This document shows positions 32,778 to 40,540 of a stretch of DNA of 64,000 nt, in pieces. Numbering within the stretch: position 1 is the stretch's first letter; every line of letters starts with the position of its first letter. The DNA comes from Hyphomicrobiales bacterium (GTDB taxonomy: Bacteria; Pseudomonadota; Alphaproteobacteria; Rhodospirillales; JACKKN01): contig JACKKN010000017.1 of NCBI GenBank assembly GCA_024236415.1, forward strand, positions 1-64,000. The letters run 5' to 3'. The notes beneath the pieces are model-generated. The model was not told the origin of the DNA. It saw nothing but the letters and a program-made list of their open reading frames with translations, and ran no database searches. Both the position numbers and the translations under genes were made by a program.

Positions 32778-34469
32778 ATGACACGGATCGACCCCCGCGA
32801 GAAGTACGTTCCCTTCAAGCCGGTACCCATGCCGGACCGGACCTGGCCCGGCAACACCATCAGCAAGGCGCCGACCTGGTGCACGGTGGACCTGCGCGAC
32901 GGCAACCAGGCCCTGATCGAGCCCATGGGCGACGAGCGCAAGGAGCGCATGTTCAAGCACCTGGTCGCGATCGGCTTCAAGGAGATCGAGATCGGGTTCC
33001 CCGCCGCCTCGCAGACGGACTTCGATTTCGCCCGCAAGCTGATCGAGACGGACATGATCCCCGACGACGTGACCATCCAGGTCCTGGTCCAGGCGCGCAA
33101 GGAGCTGATCGACCGCACCTTCGAGGCCATCAGGGGCGCCAGGCGGGCGATCGTGCACCTGTACAACTCCACCTCGACCCTGCAGCGCCGGGTGGTGTTC
33201 CAGCAGGACAAGGACGGCATCACCGCCATGGCCGTGCAGGGCGCCACCTGGATCAAGGAGCACGCCGCGGCCATGCCGGAGACGGAGGTCGTCTACCAGT
33301 ACTCGCCCGAGAGCTTCACCGGCACCGAGCTGGACTACGCGGTCGAGATCTGCGAGGCGGTCATGGACGTCTACCAGCCGACCCCCGAGAAGCCGCTGAT
33401 CGTCAACCTGCCGGCGACGGTGGAGATGTCCACCCCCAACGTCTACGCCGACCAGATGGAGTGGTTCGCCCGCAAGGTGAAGGACCGCGACAGCCTGGTC
33501 CTCTCCATCCATCCCCACAACGACCGCGGCTGCGCCGTGGCGGCGGCCGAGCTGGCCTTGCTGGCCGGGGTCGACCGCATCGAGGGGACCCTGTTCGGCA
33601 ACGGCGAGCGCACCGGCAACGTGGACATCGTGACCTTGGCCATGAACATGTTCAGCCAGGGCATCGACCCGGGGCTCGACTTCTCGGACATCAATTCCGT
33701 GCGCCGCATGGCCGAGCACTGCACCCGCCTGCCCGTGCACCCGCGCCACCCCTATGCCGGCGACCTGGTGTTCACGGCCTTTTCGGGCTCGCACCAGGAC
33801 GCCATCAAGAAGGGGCTCGCCGCCCTGCGCCAGAGCAACAGCAAGGTCTGGGAGGTGCCCTACCTGCCCATCGACCCGGCCGACATCGGGCGCAGCTACG
33901 AGGCGATCATCCGCATCAACAGCCAGTCGGGCAAGGGCGGCATCGCCTATATCATGGAGAACGACCACGGCTTCGACCTGCCCCGGCGGCTGCAGGCCGA
34001 GTTCAGCCAGGTGATCCAGAAAGCGACCGACGAATCCGAGACCGAGCACTCGTCGGAGGAGATCTGGCAGTCGTTCCAGGACGAGTACCTGAACGCCAAC
34101 CGGCCGATCGAGTTCGTCGACCACAAGACCGTGCCCGACACCCACGCCACCGAGGTGCGCAACCTGACCGCGACCCTGCGCGTGGACGGCGAGCAGCGGG
34201 TCATCGAGGGCCGCGGCAACGGGCCCATCGACGGCTACTGCAACGCCCTGCGCGACGCCCTCGGGGTCGACATGTCGCTGGTCGACTACGAGGAGCACGC
34301 GGTGGGCAAGGGGGCCGACACCACGGCCGTCTGCTACGTCGAGGTGCGCACCCCCGAGGGCGGCACCCTGTTCGGCGTCGGCATGCACCGCAACATCGTC
34401 ACCGCGTCCCTGCGCGCGGTTACCAGCGCGGCGAACAGGCTGGCGAAAAAATCCGCCGCCGCAAACTGA
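32778..34469 (+). CDS. leuA: 2-isopropylmalate synthase
   Basis: 563 residues, the long (type 2) form of LeuA. It condenses acetyl-CoA with 2-oxoisovalerate, the committed step to leucine. The catalytic TIM barrel begins WCTVDLRDGNQALIEPM; IHPHNDRGCAVAAAELALLAG carries metal-binding His residues, and LFGNGERTGNVDIVTLAMN is the other signature. The last 130 residues form the regulatory domain for leucine feedback. ATG 32778 has GAGGAG upstream. It is preceded by a Leu-rich leader, giving control at transcription as well as by feedback. Confidence 0.95.
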   Translation: MTRIDPREKYVPFKPVPMPDRTWPGNTISKAPTWCTVDLRDGNQALIEPMGDERKERMFKHLVAIGFKEIEIGFPAASQTDFDFARKLIETDMIPDDVTIQVLVQARKELIDRTFEAIRGARRAIVHLYNSTSTLQRRVVFQQDKDGITAMAVQGATWIKEHAAAMPETEVVYQYSPESFTGTELDYAVEICEAVMDVYQPTPEKPLIVNLPATVEMSTPNVYADQMEWFARKVKDRDSLVLSIHPHNDRGCAVAAAELALLAGVDRIEGTLFGNGERTGNVDIVTLAMNMFSQGIDPGLDFSDINSVRRMAEHCTRLPVHPRHPYAGDLVFTAFSGSHQDAIKKGLAALRQSNSKVWEVPYLPIDPADIGRSYEAIIRINSQSGKGGIAYIMENDHGFDLPRRLQAEFSQVIQKATDESETEHSSEEIWQSFQDEYLNANRPIEFVDHKTVPDTHATEVRNLTATLRVDGEQRVIEGRGNGPIDGYCNALRDALGVDMSLVDYEEHAVGKGADTTAVCYVEVRTPEGGTLFGVGMHRNIVTASLRAVTSAANRLAKKSAAAN

Positions 34470-34480
34470 TGCGGCGGCGG
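34446..34480 (-). terminator. Terminator downstream of phoH, overlapping the leuA stop
   Basis: Perfect 10-bp stem CCGCCGCCGC / GCGGCGGCGG (34453-34462 and 34471-34480). On the minus strand it is followed by a T-run (34446-34451), making a good intrinsic terminator for phoH. The leuA TGA sits at the loop. On the plus strand only a weak T-rich tail follows. Confidence 0.75.
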
Positions 34481-34511
34481 GCTGAGATTTCGCTTTAAGT
34501 CGGGTGGAATC

Positions 34512-35252
34512 TCAGATGGCGGTCAGCATGGCCGCCACCAGGGGATGGCGGACGATGTCGCCGTCCCCCAGCCGCACCACGGCGACGTCGGGCAGGGCGT
34601 CGAGCCGCCCGGCGATGGGGGCGAAGCCCGACATGCCCGGCAGCAGGTCGGACTGGTCCGGGTCCCCGGTCAGGACCATGGTCGAGTGCCAGCCAAGGCG
34701 GGTCAGCAGCATCTTGAGCTGGCCGTAGGTGCAGTTCTGGGCCTCGTCGATGATGATGAAGGCGTTGTTCAGGGTGCGCCCGCGCATGAAGGCCACCGGC
34801 GCGATCTCGATCGAGCCGTCGGTCAGGAAGGTGCGCAGCTTCTTGCCCGGCAGGCGGTCGGTCAGGGCGTCGTACAGGGGCCGCAGGTAGGGCGCCAGCT
34901 TCTCCTCCAGGTCGCCGGGCAGGTAGCCCAGGTTCTCGCCCGCCTCCACCGCCGGGCGGGTCAGCACGACCCGGCCGACCCGGCCCTCCTCCAGGGCCTC
35001 GACGGCCTTGGCGATGGCCAGGTAGGTCTTGCCGGTGCCGGCCGGGCCGCAGGCCAGGACCACGTTGTGCGAGTCCATGGCGTCCAGCAGCCGGCGCTGG
35101 TTGTCGTTGTAGGGGCGCAGGGTGCGGCGGTAGCTCTGCTCGCGCCGCTCGCCCGCCAGGGGATCCCATTGGGGATCCCGCGCGGCGGGCGCCGAGGGCA
35201 GGGAATGAACGCTGGTCGGTTCGGTGCTTCTACGGGCGGATCGCTTGCCCAT
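34512..35252 (-). CDS. PhoH-family ATPase
   Basis: 246 residues from ATG 35252, which has GGAGG 6 bases upstream; an ATG at 35264 is also in frame but less well placed. P-loop GPAGTGKTYLAI near residue 85, Walker B FIIIDEAQN near 170 and the sensor region LTGDPDQSDL mark the PhoH/RNA-helicase-like ATPase fold. There is no KH or PIN domain, so it is the short PhoH type, like E. coli PhoH, and not the PhoH-like gene next to ybeY. Function is poorly defined, perhaps RNA related. The first 40 residues are basic and variable. Confidence 0.88.
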   Translation of the reverse strand: MGKRSARRSTEPTSVHSLPSAPAARDPQWDPLAGERREQSYRRTLRPYNDNQRRLLDAMDSHNVVLACGPAGTGKTYLAIAKAVEALEEGRVGRVVLTRPAVEAGENLGYLPGDLEEKLAPYLRPLYDALTDRLPGKKLRTFLTDGSIEIAPVAFMRGRTLNNAFIIIDEAQNCTYGQLKMLLTRLGWHSTMVLTGDPDQSDLLPGMSGFAPIAGRLDALPDVAVVRLGDGDIVRHPLVAAMLTAI

Positions 35253-35306
35253 TCTGGCCTCCATTCTTGCGCGGGTGTCGTTGCGGCCGGGCCCGGCCGC
35301 GGCCAC

Positions 35307-35331
35307 AAAAAAACGCCCCCGAACGGGAGCG
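35307..35331 (-). terminator. Intrinsic terminator upstream of phoH, minus strand
   Basis: On the minus strand CGCTCCCG-TT-CGGGGGCG is followed by seven T (35307-35313). It would stop transcripts coming from the transporter gene at 35529 before phoH, though it lies 55 bp upstream of the phoH start, so it could also be a conditional attenuator in a phoH leader. Confidence 0.7.
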
Positions 35332-35528
35332 TGGCGCGGACAGGCCTGGGGGTGCGGTACGGTGTTCGGCCGATGGGGCGATGGCCGGCGGCGACGGGTC
35401 CGGTCCAAATCGGGCCGTGGCGGCGGCGGAAATCGGTCGCATTGGTGAACACCGCATGGTGGCTTCCTTGTAGGCGAGCGTACTTACGATCCCGTTAACG
35501 GGGCAAGACATTTCCGTGACGCCGGACA

Positions 35529-36473
35529 CTATATTTTGGTGTTGCGCCGCTGCTCGCGGTGGAAGATGTAGAGTCCGCTGCCGACGATGACCAGCGCGCC
35601 GGTGACCGTCCAGGCGTCGGGCAGGTCGCCGAAGGCGAGGAAGCCGAACAGGGTGGCCCAGATCAGGCTGGAGTAGCCGAACGGCGTCACGGTCGCCGCC
35701 GGCGCCGCCTGGAAGGCCTTGATCAGGGTGAAGTGGCCGGTGCCGCCCAGCAGCCCCATGACGGCCATTAGCCCCCACTGCTGCGGCGTCGGCGCGACCC
35801 AGAAGAAGGGCACCGCCGCCGACATCACCACCACCCCCACCGAGGCGGTGTAGATCAGCGTGGTCGACGGCGGGTCCGACTGGCTGAGCAGGCGGGTGGT
35901 GATCTGGTAGAGGGCATAGAGGGTGGCCGCGCCCATGGGCAGCAGGGCGGCCAGCTGCATGGCCTCGGTCCCCGGGCGCAGGATGATCAGGGCGCCGGCG
36001 AAGCCCACCACCACGCCGGCCCAGCGCCGCGGCCCCACCCGCTCGCCCAGCAGCGGCAGCGACAGCGAGGTGACGATCAGCGGCGCCGCGTACATCATGG
36101 TCGCGGCGGTGGCGATCTGGATGTAGCCGAGCCCGGTGAAGAACAGGGTCGTGGTCGCCAACAGCAGCAGCGAGCGGCCGAGTTGCAGCGACAGGCGCGT
36201 GGTGCGCATCTTCGCCGGCAGGTGGTGGCGGAACAGCACCACCAGCAGCACCAGGTGGAACAGGTAGCGCGCCCAGACCACCTCGACCACCGGCATGAAC
36301 TGCTGCAGGTGCTTGGCCAGCACGTCCATGGACACGAACTGGACCATGGTCAGCAGCATCCACAGGATGCCCCGCACCCCCGAGTCCCCGGCCCGGGCGG
36401 GCACCGGATCGGTGGCGGGGGACAGGGTCGGGGGATCGGATGGGGGCATGGCCGGGACCGGAAGTTGCTTCAC
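35529..36473 (-). CDS. EamA/DMT-family transporter
   Basis: 314 residues with ten hydrophobic helices in two EamA repeats (about 32-160 and 175-300), the drug/metabolite transporter superfamily. Members export or import amino acids, metabolites and other small molecules. The order of helices and motifs such as MVQFVSMDVLAKHL and GTGHFTLIKAFQAAPAATVTPF fits the S-adenosylmethionine/RhaT-like branch, without allowing a substrate call. The start is GTG 36473, or ATG 36449, which would suit the TATTAAT just upstream of the GTG if that is the -10. Single gene. Confidence 0.85.
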   Translation of the reverse strand: MKQLPVPAMPPSDPPTLSPATDPVPARAGDSGVRGILWMLLTMVQFVSMDVLAKHLQQFMPVVEVVWARYLFHLVLLVVLFRHHLPAKMRTTRLSLQLGRSLLLLATTTLFFTGLGYIQIATAATMMYAAPLIVTSLSLPLLGERVGPRRWAGVVVGFAGALIILRPGTEAMQLAALLPMGAATLYALYQITTRLLSQSDPPSTTLIYTASVGVVVMSAAVPFFWVAPTPQQWGLMAVMGLLGGTGHFTLIKAFQAAPAATVTPFGYSSLIWATLFGFLAFGDLPDAWTVTGALVIVGSGLYIFHREQRRNTKI

Positions 36474-36528
36474 ATATTAATAGGTAGCCGGTCGCGCCGC
36501 CGCCGTCACGGAAATCCGTGCCGCCCGC

Positions 36529-37497
36529 TCACGGCGCCCGCACCCGGTCGCGCGACGGGGCGCGGCCGTAGCGGTCGCGGTAGGCGCCGGTCAGGTGGGC
36601 GTGGGAGCTGAACCCGACGGCGGCGGCCACCTCGGCAATGGGCATGGCCGTGTGCTGCAGCAGCGAGCGCGCGTGCAGCAGGCGCAGGTCGCGGTAGAAG
36701 CGCGACGGCGCCTTGCCGGCATGGCGCGCGAACAGGCGGTGCAACTGGCGCCGGGTCACCCCCGACAGGCGCGCCAGGCGGGCCACGGGCAAGGGCTCGG
36801 CCACGTTCTGCTCCATCAGCTCGATGGCCCGGGCCAGCACCCGCGAGCGCGCCTTGGGGCGGCTGACGGCGGCCCGCTCCTGGTCCTCGTGGTCGCCGCG
36901 GATGCGGTCCAGCAGCATCTGGTGCGACACCTGCTCGGCCACCGCCGGCCCCACGTCGTCGGCCACCAGGCGCAGGAACAGGTCGATGGTGGCGGTGCCT
37001 CCGCCGCAGCTCAGGCGGTCGCGGTCGATGGCGAACAGGCGGCTGCTGCTCTCGACGCCGGGGAACAGCTCGGCGAACAGGGCCGCGTCCTCCCAGTGCA
37101 CCACGCTGCGCCGCCCCGCCAGCAGCCCGGCCCGGGCCAGCACGAAGGCGCCGTTGGAGATGCCGCCCAGGGCGACCCCGTCCCGGTCCAGGCGCTTGAG
37201 CCAGGCGAACAGGCGCCGGTCGGCGATGCGCTCGGCGTCGAAGCCGGCCAGGACGAACAGCATGTGCAGCCGCGGCGCGTCCGCCAGGCCGTGCCCGGCG
37301 GCGATGACCAGGCCGTTGCTGCCGCGCACCGGCCCGCCGTCGGCCGAGACGATGGCGCTCTCGTACCGCGCGCGGCCCAGGAACCGGTTGGCGTGGCGCA
37401 GCACGTCCATGGCCAGGCTGAGCCCGACCACGGGGAAGTCGTCGGTCAACAGGAAGCCGATGCGCTTGCTCGCCGCTGTCTCCACGGGGCCCGCCAC
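36529..37497 (-). CDS. GlxA/AraC-family regulator, GbdR-like
   Basis: About 322 residues from GTG 37497. The DJ-1/PfpI-like domain begins SKRIGFLLTDDFPVVGLSLAMDVLRHAN, and the C-terminal AraC domain has two helix-turn-helix units (EPLPVARLARLSGVTRRQLHRLF and MPIAEVAAAVGFSSHAHLTGAYRDRYG). This is the GbdR/CdhR architecture, whose characterised members activate glycine-betaine, dimethylglycine or carnitine catabolism genes. It diverges from the MmgE-MttB-dehydrogenase operon, strengthening that reading. The N terminus is uncertain: the frame is open to 37605, but the operator-like repeat at 37519-37554 and homologue length favour 37497 or 37485. Confidence 0.85.
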   Translation of the reverse strand: MAGPVETAASKRIGFLLTDDFPVVGLSLAMDVLRHANRFLGRARYESAIVSADGGPVRGSNGLVIAAGHGLADAPRLHMLFVLAGFDAERIADRRLFAWLKRLDRDGVALGGISNGAFVLARAGLLAGRRSVVHWEDAALFAELFPGVESSSRLFAIDRDRLSCGGGTATIDLFLRLVADDVGPAVAEQVSHQMLLDRIRGDHEDQERAAVSRPKARSRVLARAIELMEQNVAEPLPVARLARLSGVTRRQLHRLFARHAGKAPSRFYRDLRLLHARSLLQHTAMPIAEVAAAVGFSSHAHLTGAYRDRYGRAPSRDRVRAP

Positions 37498-37518
37498 TGC
37501 CCATTCATGCCAGTAAAT

Positions 37519-37554
37519 GTCCCTTACACGAAAGCATGGCGACGGGGAAGGGAC
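37519..37554. promoter_or_regulatory. Inverted repeat in the divergent regulator-operon gap
   Basis: GTCCCTT (37519-37525) and AAGGGAC (37548-37554) are perfect inverted arms with 22 bases between, roughly three helical turns centre to centre. The site lies between the GbdR-like gene and the MmgE operon, and is a candidate operator for the regulator. Confidence 0.5.
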
Positions 37555-37628
37555 CAATGTGATGGGGCCGGCACGGCGGCGGCCGCGCCCGCGCGGCCCG
37601 CGCAACCCCGCAACCCAAGGAGCCGACG

Positions 37629-38990
37629 ATGAACCTTGTCCAGCCCCTCGGCACGCCGTTCCTCGATTTCGTCCACGACCTGGCCCTGCGGGACATTCCC
37701 GGCGACGTGCTGGACACGGCGCGGACCTGCCTGCTGGACCTGCTGGGCACCGCCGCCGCCGGCAGCGCGCAGCCGTCGGCGCGCCTGATCCGCGACCACG
37801 CAGCCGAGCATTTCGCCGCCGGCGCCGCCCCGGCGCGGCTGCTGTTCGACGGCCGCCCGGTCAGCCCCGCCGGCGCCGCCCTGGCCGGCGGCATGACCAT
37901 CGACGCCGTCGACGCCCACGACGGCCACAAGCTGACCAAGGGCCACGTCGGCTGCAGCGTGCTGCCGGCCGCCCTGGCCCTGTGCGAGGCCCGCGGGGTG
38001 GCGGACGGCGGCGATTTCCTGGCCGCCCTGGTGCTGGGATACGAGGTGGGCACCCGGGCCGGCATGGCCCTGCACGCCACCGCCGCCGAGTACCACACCT
38101 CGGGCGCCTGGGGCGCCGTGGCCTGCGCCGCCGTGGGCGCCCGCGTGCTGGGCCTGGACCGGGCCGCGACCCGCGAGGCGGTGGGCATCGCCGAATACCA
38201 CGGCCCGCGCAGCCAGATGATGCGGGTGGTGGAGACGCCGACCATGCTAAAGGACGGCTCGGGCTGGGGTGCCATGGCCGGGGTGTCGGCGGCCTTCCTG
38301 GCGGCGTCGGGCTTCACCGGCGCCCCGGCGGTCACCGTGGAGGGCGACGACGTGGCCGCCGTGTGGGCCGACCTGGGCCACCGCTGGCGCCTGCGCGAGC
38401 AGTACTTCAAGCCCTATCCCGTGTGCCGCTGGGCCCACGCGCCGATCGACGCGGTGCTGGCCCTGCGCGCCGCCCACGGCCTGGCGGCCGCCGAGATCGC
38501 CCGGGTCGAGGTCGCCACCTTCGAGGCCGCCGTGCGCCTGGGCACGCGCCGGCCGCGGTGCTCGGACGCCGCCCAGTACAGCCTGCCGTTCGCCGTCGCC
38601 GCCGCCGCCGCCCGCGGCCAGGTGGGCCCGGCCGAGATCGACGAGACGGCCCTGGACGACCCCGAGATCCTGCGCCTGGCGGACTCCATGGTGGTGGAAA
38701 CGGACCCCGAGCTGGAGCGGGCCTTCCCCGGCCGGCGCCTGGCCCGGGTGGCCCTGGTGCTGGCCGACGGCCGGCGCCTGGACTCGGCGCCGGCGGACCC
38801 GCGCGGCGACCCCGAGAACCCGCTGGCGCCCGAGGAGCTGCGCGACAAGTACGCCCGCTTCGCCGAGCCGCGCCTGGGCAAGCTGCGCGCGGCGCGCCTG
38901 GAGGCCACGGTGGCCCGCCTGGGCGCCGACGCCGGCCTGGCCGAGCTGCTGGACCTGGTGGGCCCGGCGCCGGTGCTGGCTCAGAACTGA
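37629..38990 (+). CDS. MmgE/PrpD family protein
   Basis: 453 residues of the MmgE/PrpD fold, whose best-known members are 2-methylcitrate dehydratase (PrpD) and related hydro-lyases or isomerases. GGMTIDAVDAHDGHKLTKGHVGCSVLPAALAL (about 88-119) holds the conserved Asp-His-Lys region. The all-alpha first domain is followed by a smaller alpha/beta domain and a helical C terminus. It is first in the operon with MttB and the dimethylglycine-dehydrogenase-like gene (8 bp to the next). Its reaction in quaternary-amine breakdown is not known. ATG 37629 has AAGGAG. Confidence 0.85.
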   Translation: MNLVQPLGTPFLDFVHDLALRDIPGDVLDTARTCLLDLLGTAAAGSAQPSARLIRDHAAEHFAAGAAPARLLFDGRPVSPAGAALAGGMTIDAVDAHDGHKLTKGHVGCSVLPAALALCEARGVADGGDFLAALVLGYEVGTRAGMALHATAAEYHTSGAWGAVACAAVGARVLGLDRAATREAVGIAEYHGPRSQMMRVVETPTMLKDGSGWGAMAGVSAAFLAASGFTGAPAVTVEGDDVAAVWADLGHRWRLREQYFKPYPVCRWAHAPIDAVLALRAAHGLAAAEIARVEVATFEAAVRLGTRRPRCSDAAQYSLPFAVAAAAARGQVGPAEIDETALDDPEILRLADSMVVETDPELERAFPGRRLARVALVLADGRRLDSAPADPRGDPENPLAPEELRDKYARFAEPRLGKLRAARLEATVARLGADAGLAELLDLVGPAPVLAQN

Positions 38991-38998
38991 CCGGCGCC

Positions 38999-40540
38999 AT
39001 GCCGCCGTCGCCGCGACCGCGCCGCCGCTCGCCCCGGGACCGGGCCCAGGAGCAGGCCGGCATCCCGCAGCTTCCCTGGCGGTCGGTGGTCAATCCCTAC
39101 GCGCCGCTGGAGGTCGTGTCGGCGGACCAGGTGGAGGCCATCCACGACACCTCCATGCGGGTGCTGGAGGAACTGGGCATCGAGGTCATGAGCCCGCGCA
39201 CGGTGGAGATGCTGGCCGCCGCCGGGGCCGAGGTGGACCGCGCCACGGGCCTGGTGCGCCTGGACCGCGGCCTGGTGGCCGAGCGCCTGGCCACGGTGCC
39301 GCCGGTGTTCACCCTGACCCCGCGCAACCCGGACAAGCGCCTGACCGTCGGCGCCAACCACCTGAACTTCGCCCTGGTCTCGGGCCCGCCCAACGTGCAC
39401 GACCGGGTGCGCGGGCGGCGCCCCGGCACCTTCGCCGACTACTGCGAGCTGATCAGCCTGGCGCACCATTTCAACGCCGTGCACATGACCGGCAACCAGG
39501 CCGTGGCGCCCATCGACCTACCGGCCAACAGCCGCCACCTGGACGCCTACCGCGCCAACCTGACCTACACGGACATGGTCTATTCCTGCACCTCCATCGG
39601 CCGCGGCCGGGCGCTGGACGGCATCGCCATGATGGCCATCGCCCGCGGCCTGACCCTGGAGCAGATGGCCGCCGACCCGGCGGTGATGACGGTGATCTCG
39701 GTCAACAGCCCGCGCCGCTTCGACGAGGCCATGGCCGAGGGGCTGATCGCCATGGCCGAGCACGGCCAGGCCGCCTGCGTCACCCCGTTCACCCTGATGG
39801 GGGCCATGAGCCCGGTGACCCTGGCCGCCGCCCTGGCGCAGCAGAACGCCGAGGCCCTGTTCGGCATCGTCCTGACCCAGGTCGTCAACCCGGGCGCCCC
39901 GGCCGTGTACGGCGGCTTCACCTCGAACGTGGACATGCGCTCGGGCGCCCCGGCCTTCGGCACGCCCGAGAACGCCCAGGCCAACGTGATCTCGGGCCAG
40001 CTCGCCCGGCGCTATGGCCTGCCGTACCGGTCCACCCCGCCCAACGCCGCCAACGTCGCCGACGCCCAGGCCGCCTACGAGACCCAGATGGCCCTGTGGG
40101 GGGCCGTGCTGGGCCACGCCAACGTGCTGTTGCACGCCGCCGGCTGGCTGGAGGGCGGACTGGTCGCCTCCTACGAGAAACTCATCCTGGATATCGAGAT
40201 GCTGCAGCACATGATGGAATTCCTGCGCCCGCCGGCCACCGGCGCCGCCGACCTGGGCTTCGAGGCCCTGCGCGACGTCGCCCCCGGCGGCCACTTCTTC
40301 GGCGCCGCCCATACCCTGGAGCGGTACGAGACCGCGTTCTACCAGCCCCTGGTCTCGGACTGGCGCAACAGCGAGGCCTGGGCGGACGCCGGCGCCGAGG
40401 ACGCCACCCGCCGCGCCACCGCCCTGTGGCAGCGGGCCCTGGCCGAATACCGCAAGCCGCCCCTGGACCCGGCGGTGGCCGAGGAGCTGGACGCCTACGT
40501 GGCCCGGCGCCGGGAACAGATCGGGGACGGCGAGCCATGA
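38999..40540 (+). CDS. Trimethylamine methyltransferase (MttB) family protein, paralogue 2
   Basis: 513 residues, start ATG 38999, 8 bp after MmgE/PrpD. It has the same fold and motifs as the paralogue at 16076: IDLPANSRHLDAYRANLTYTD, TPFTLMGAMSPVTLAAALAQQ, VYGGFTSNVDMRSGAPAFGT and PGGHFFGAAHTLERYETAFY. It also lacks an in-frame amber, so it is the non-pyrrolysine type. It ends by overlapping the ATG of the dehydrogenase gene by 4 bp. By context it probably removes one methyl from a betaine-type compound to give the tertiary amine that the next enzyme oxidises. No corrinoid protein is encoded near. Confidence 0.85.
   Translation: MPPSPRPRRRSPRDRAQEQAGIPQLPWRSVVNPYAPLEVVSADQVEAIHDTSMRVLEELGIEVMSPRTVEMLAAAGAEVDRATGLVRLDRGLVAERLATVPPVFTLTPRNPDKRLTVGANHLNFALVSGPPNVHDRVRGRRPGTFADYCELISLAHHFNAVHMTGNQAVAPIDLPANSRHLDAYRANLTYTDMVYSCTSIGRGRALDGIAMMAIARGLTLEQMAADPAVMTVISVNSPRRFDEAMAEGLIAMAEHGQAACVTPFTLMGAMSPVTLAAALAQQNAEALFGIVLTQVVNPGAPAVYGGFTSNVDMRSGAPAFGTPENAQANVISGQLARRYGLPYRSTPPNAANVADAQAAYETQMALWGAVLGHANVLLHAAGWLEGGLVASYEKLILDIEMLQHMMEFLRPPATGAADLGFEALRDVAPGGHFFGAAHTLERYETAFYQPLVSDWRNSEAWADAGAEDATRRATALWQRALAEYRKPPLDPAVAEELDAYVARRREQIGDGEP

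Noticed and set aside
35360..35475. Short ORF on the minus strand between the transporter and phoH starting MRCSPMRP with AAGGAAG upstream, followed by a terminator
   Set aside because: It resembles a leader peptide plus attenuator, but the codons show no amino-acid run and I know no regulated phoH leader, so it is not listed as a gene.
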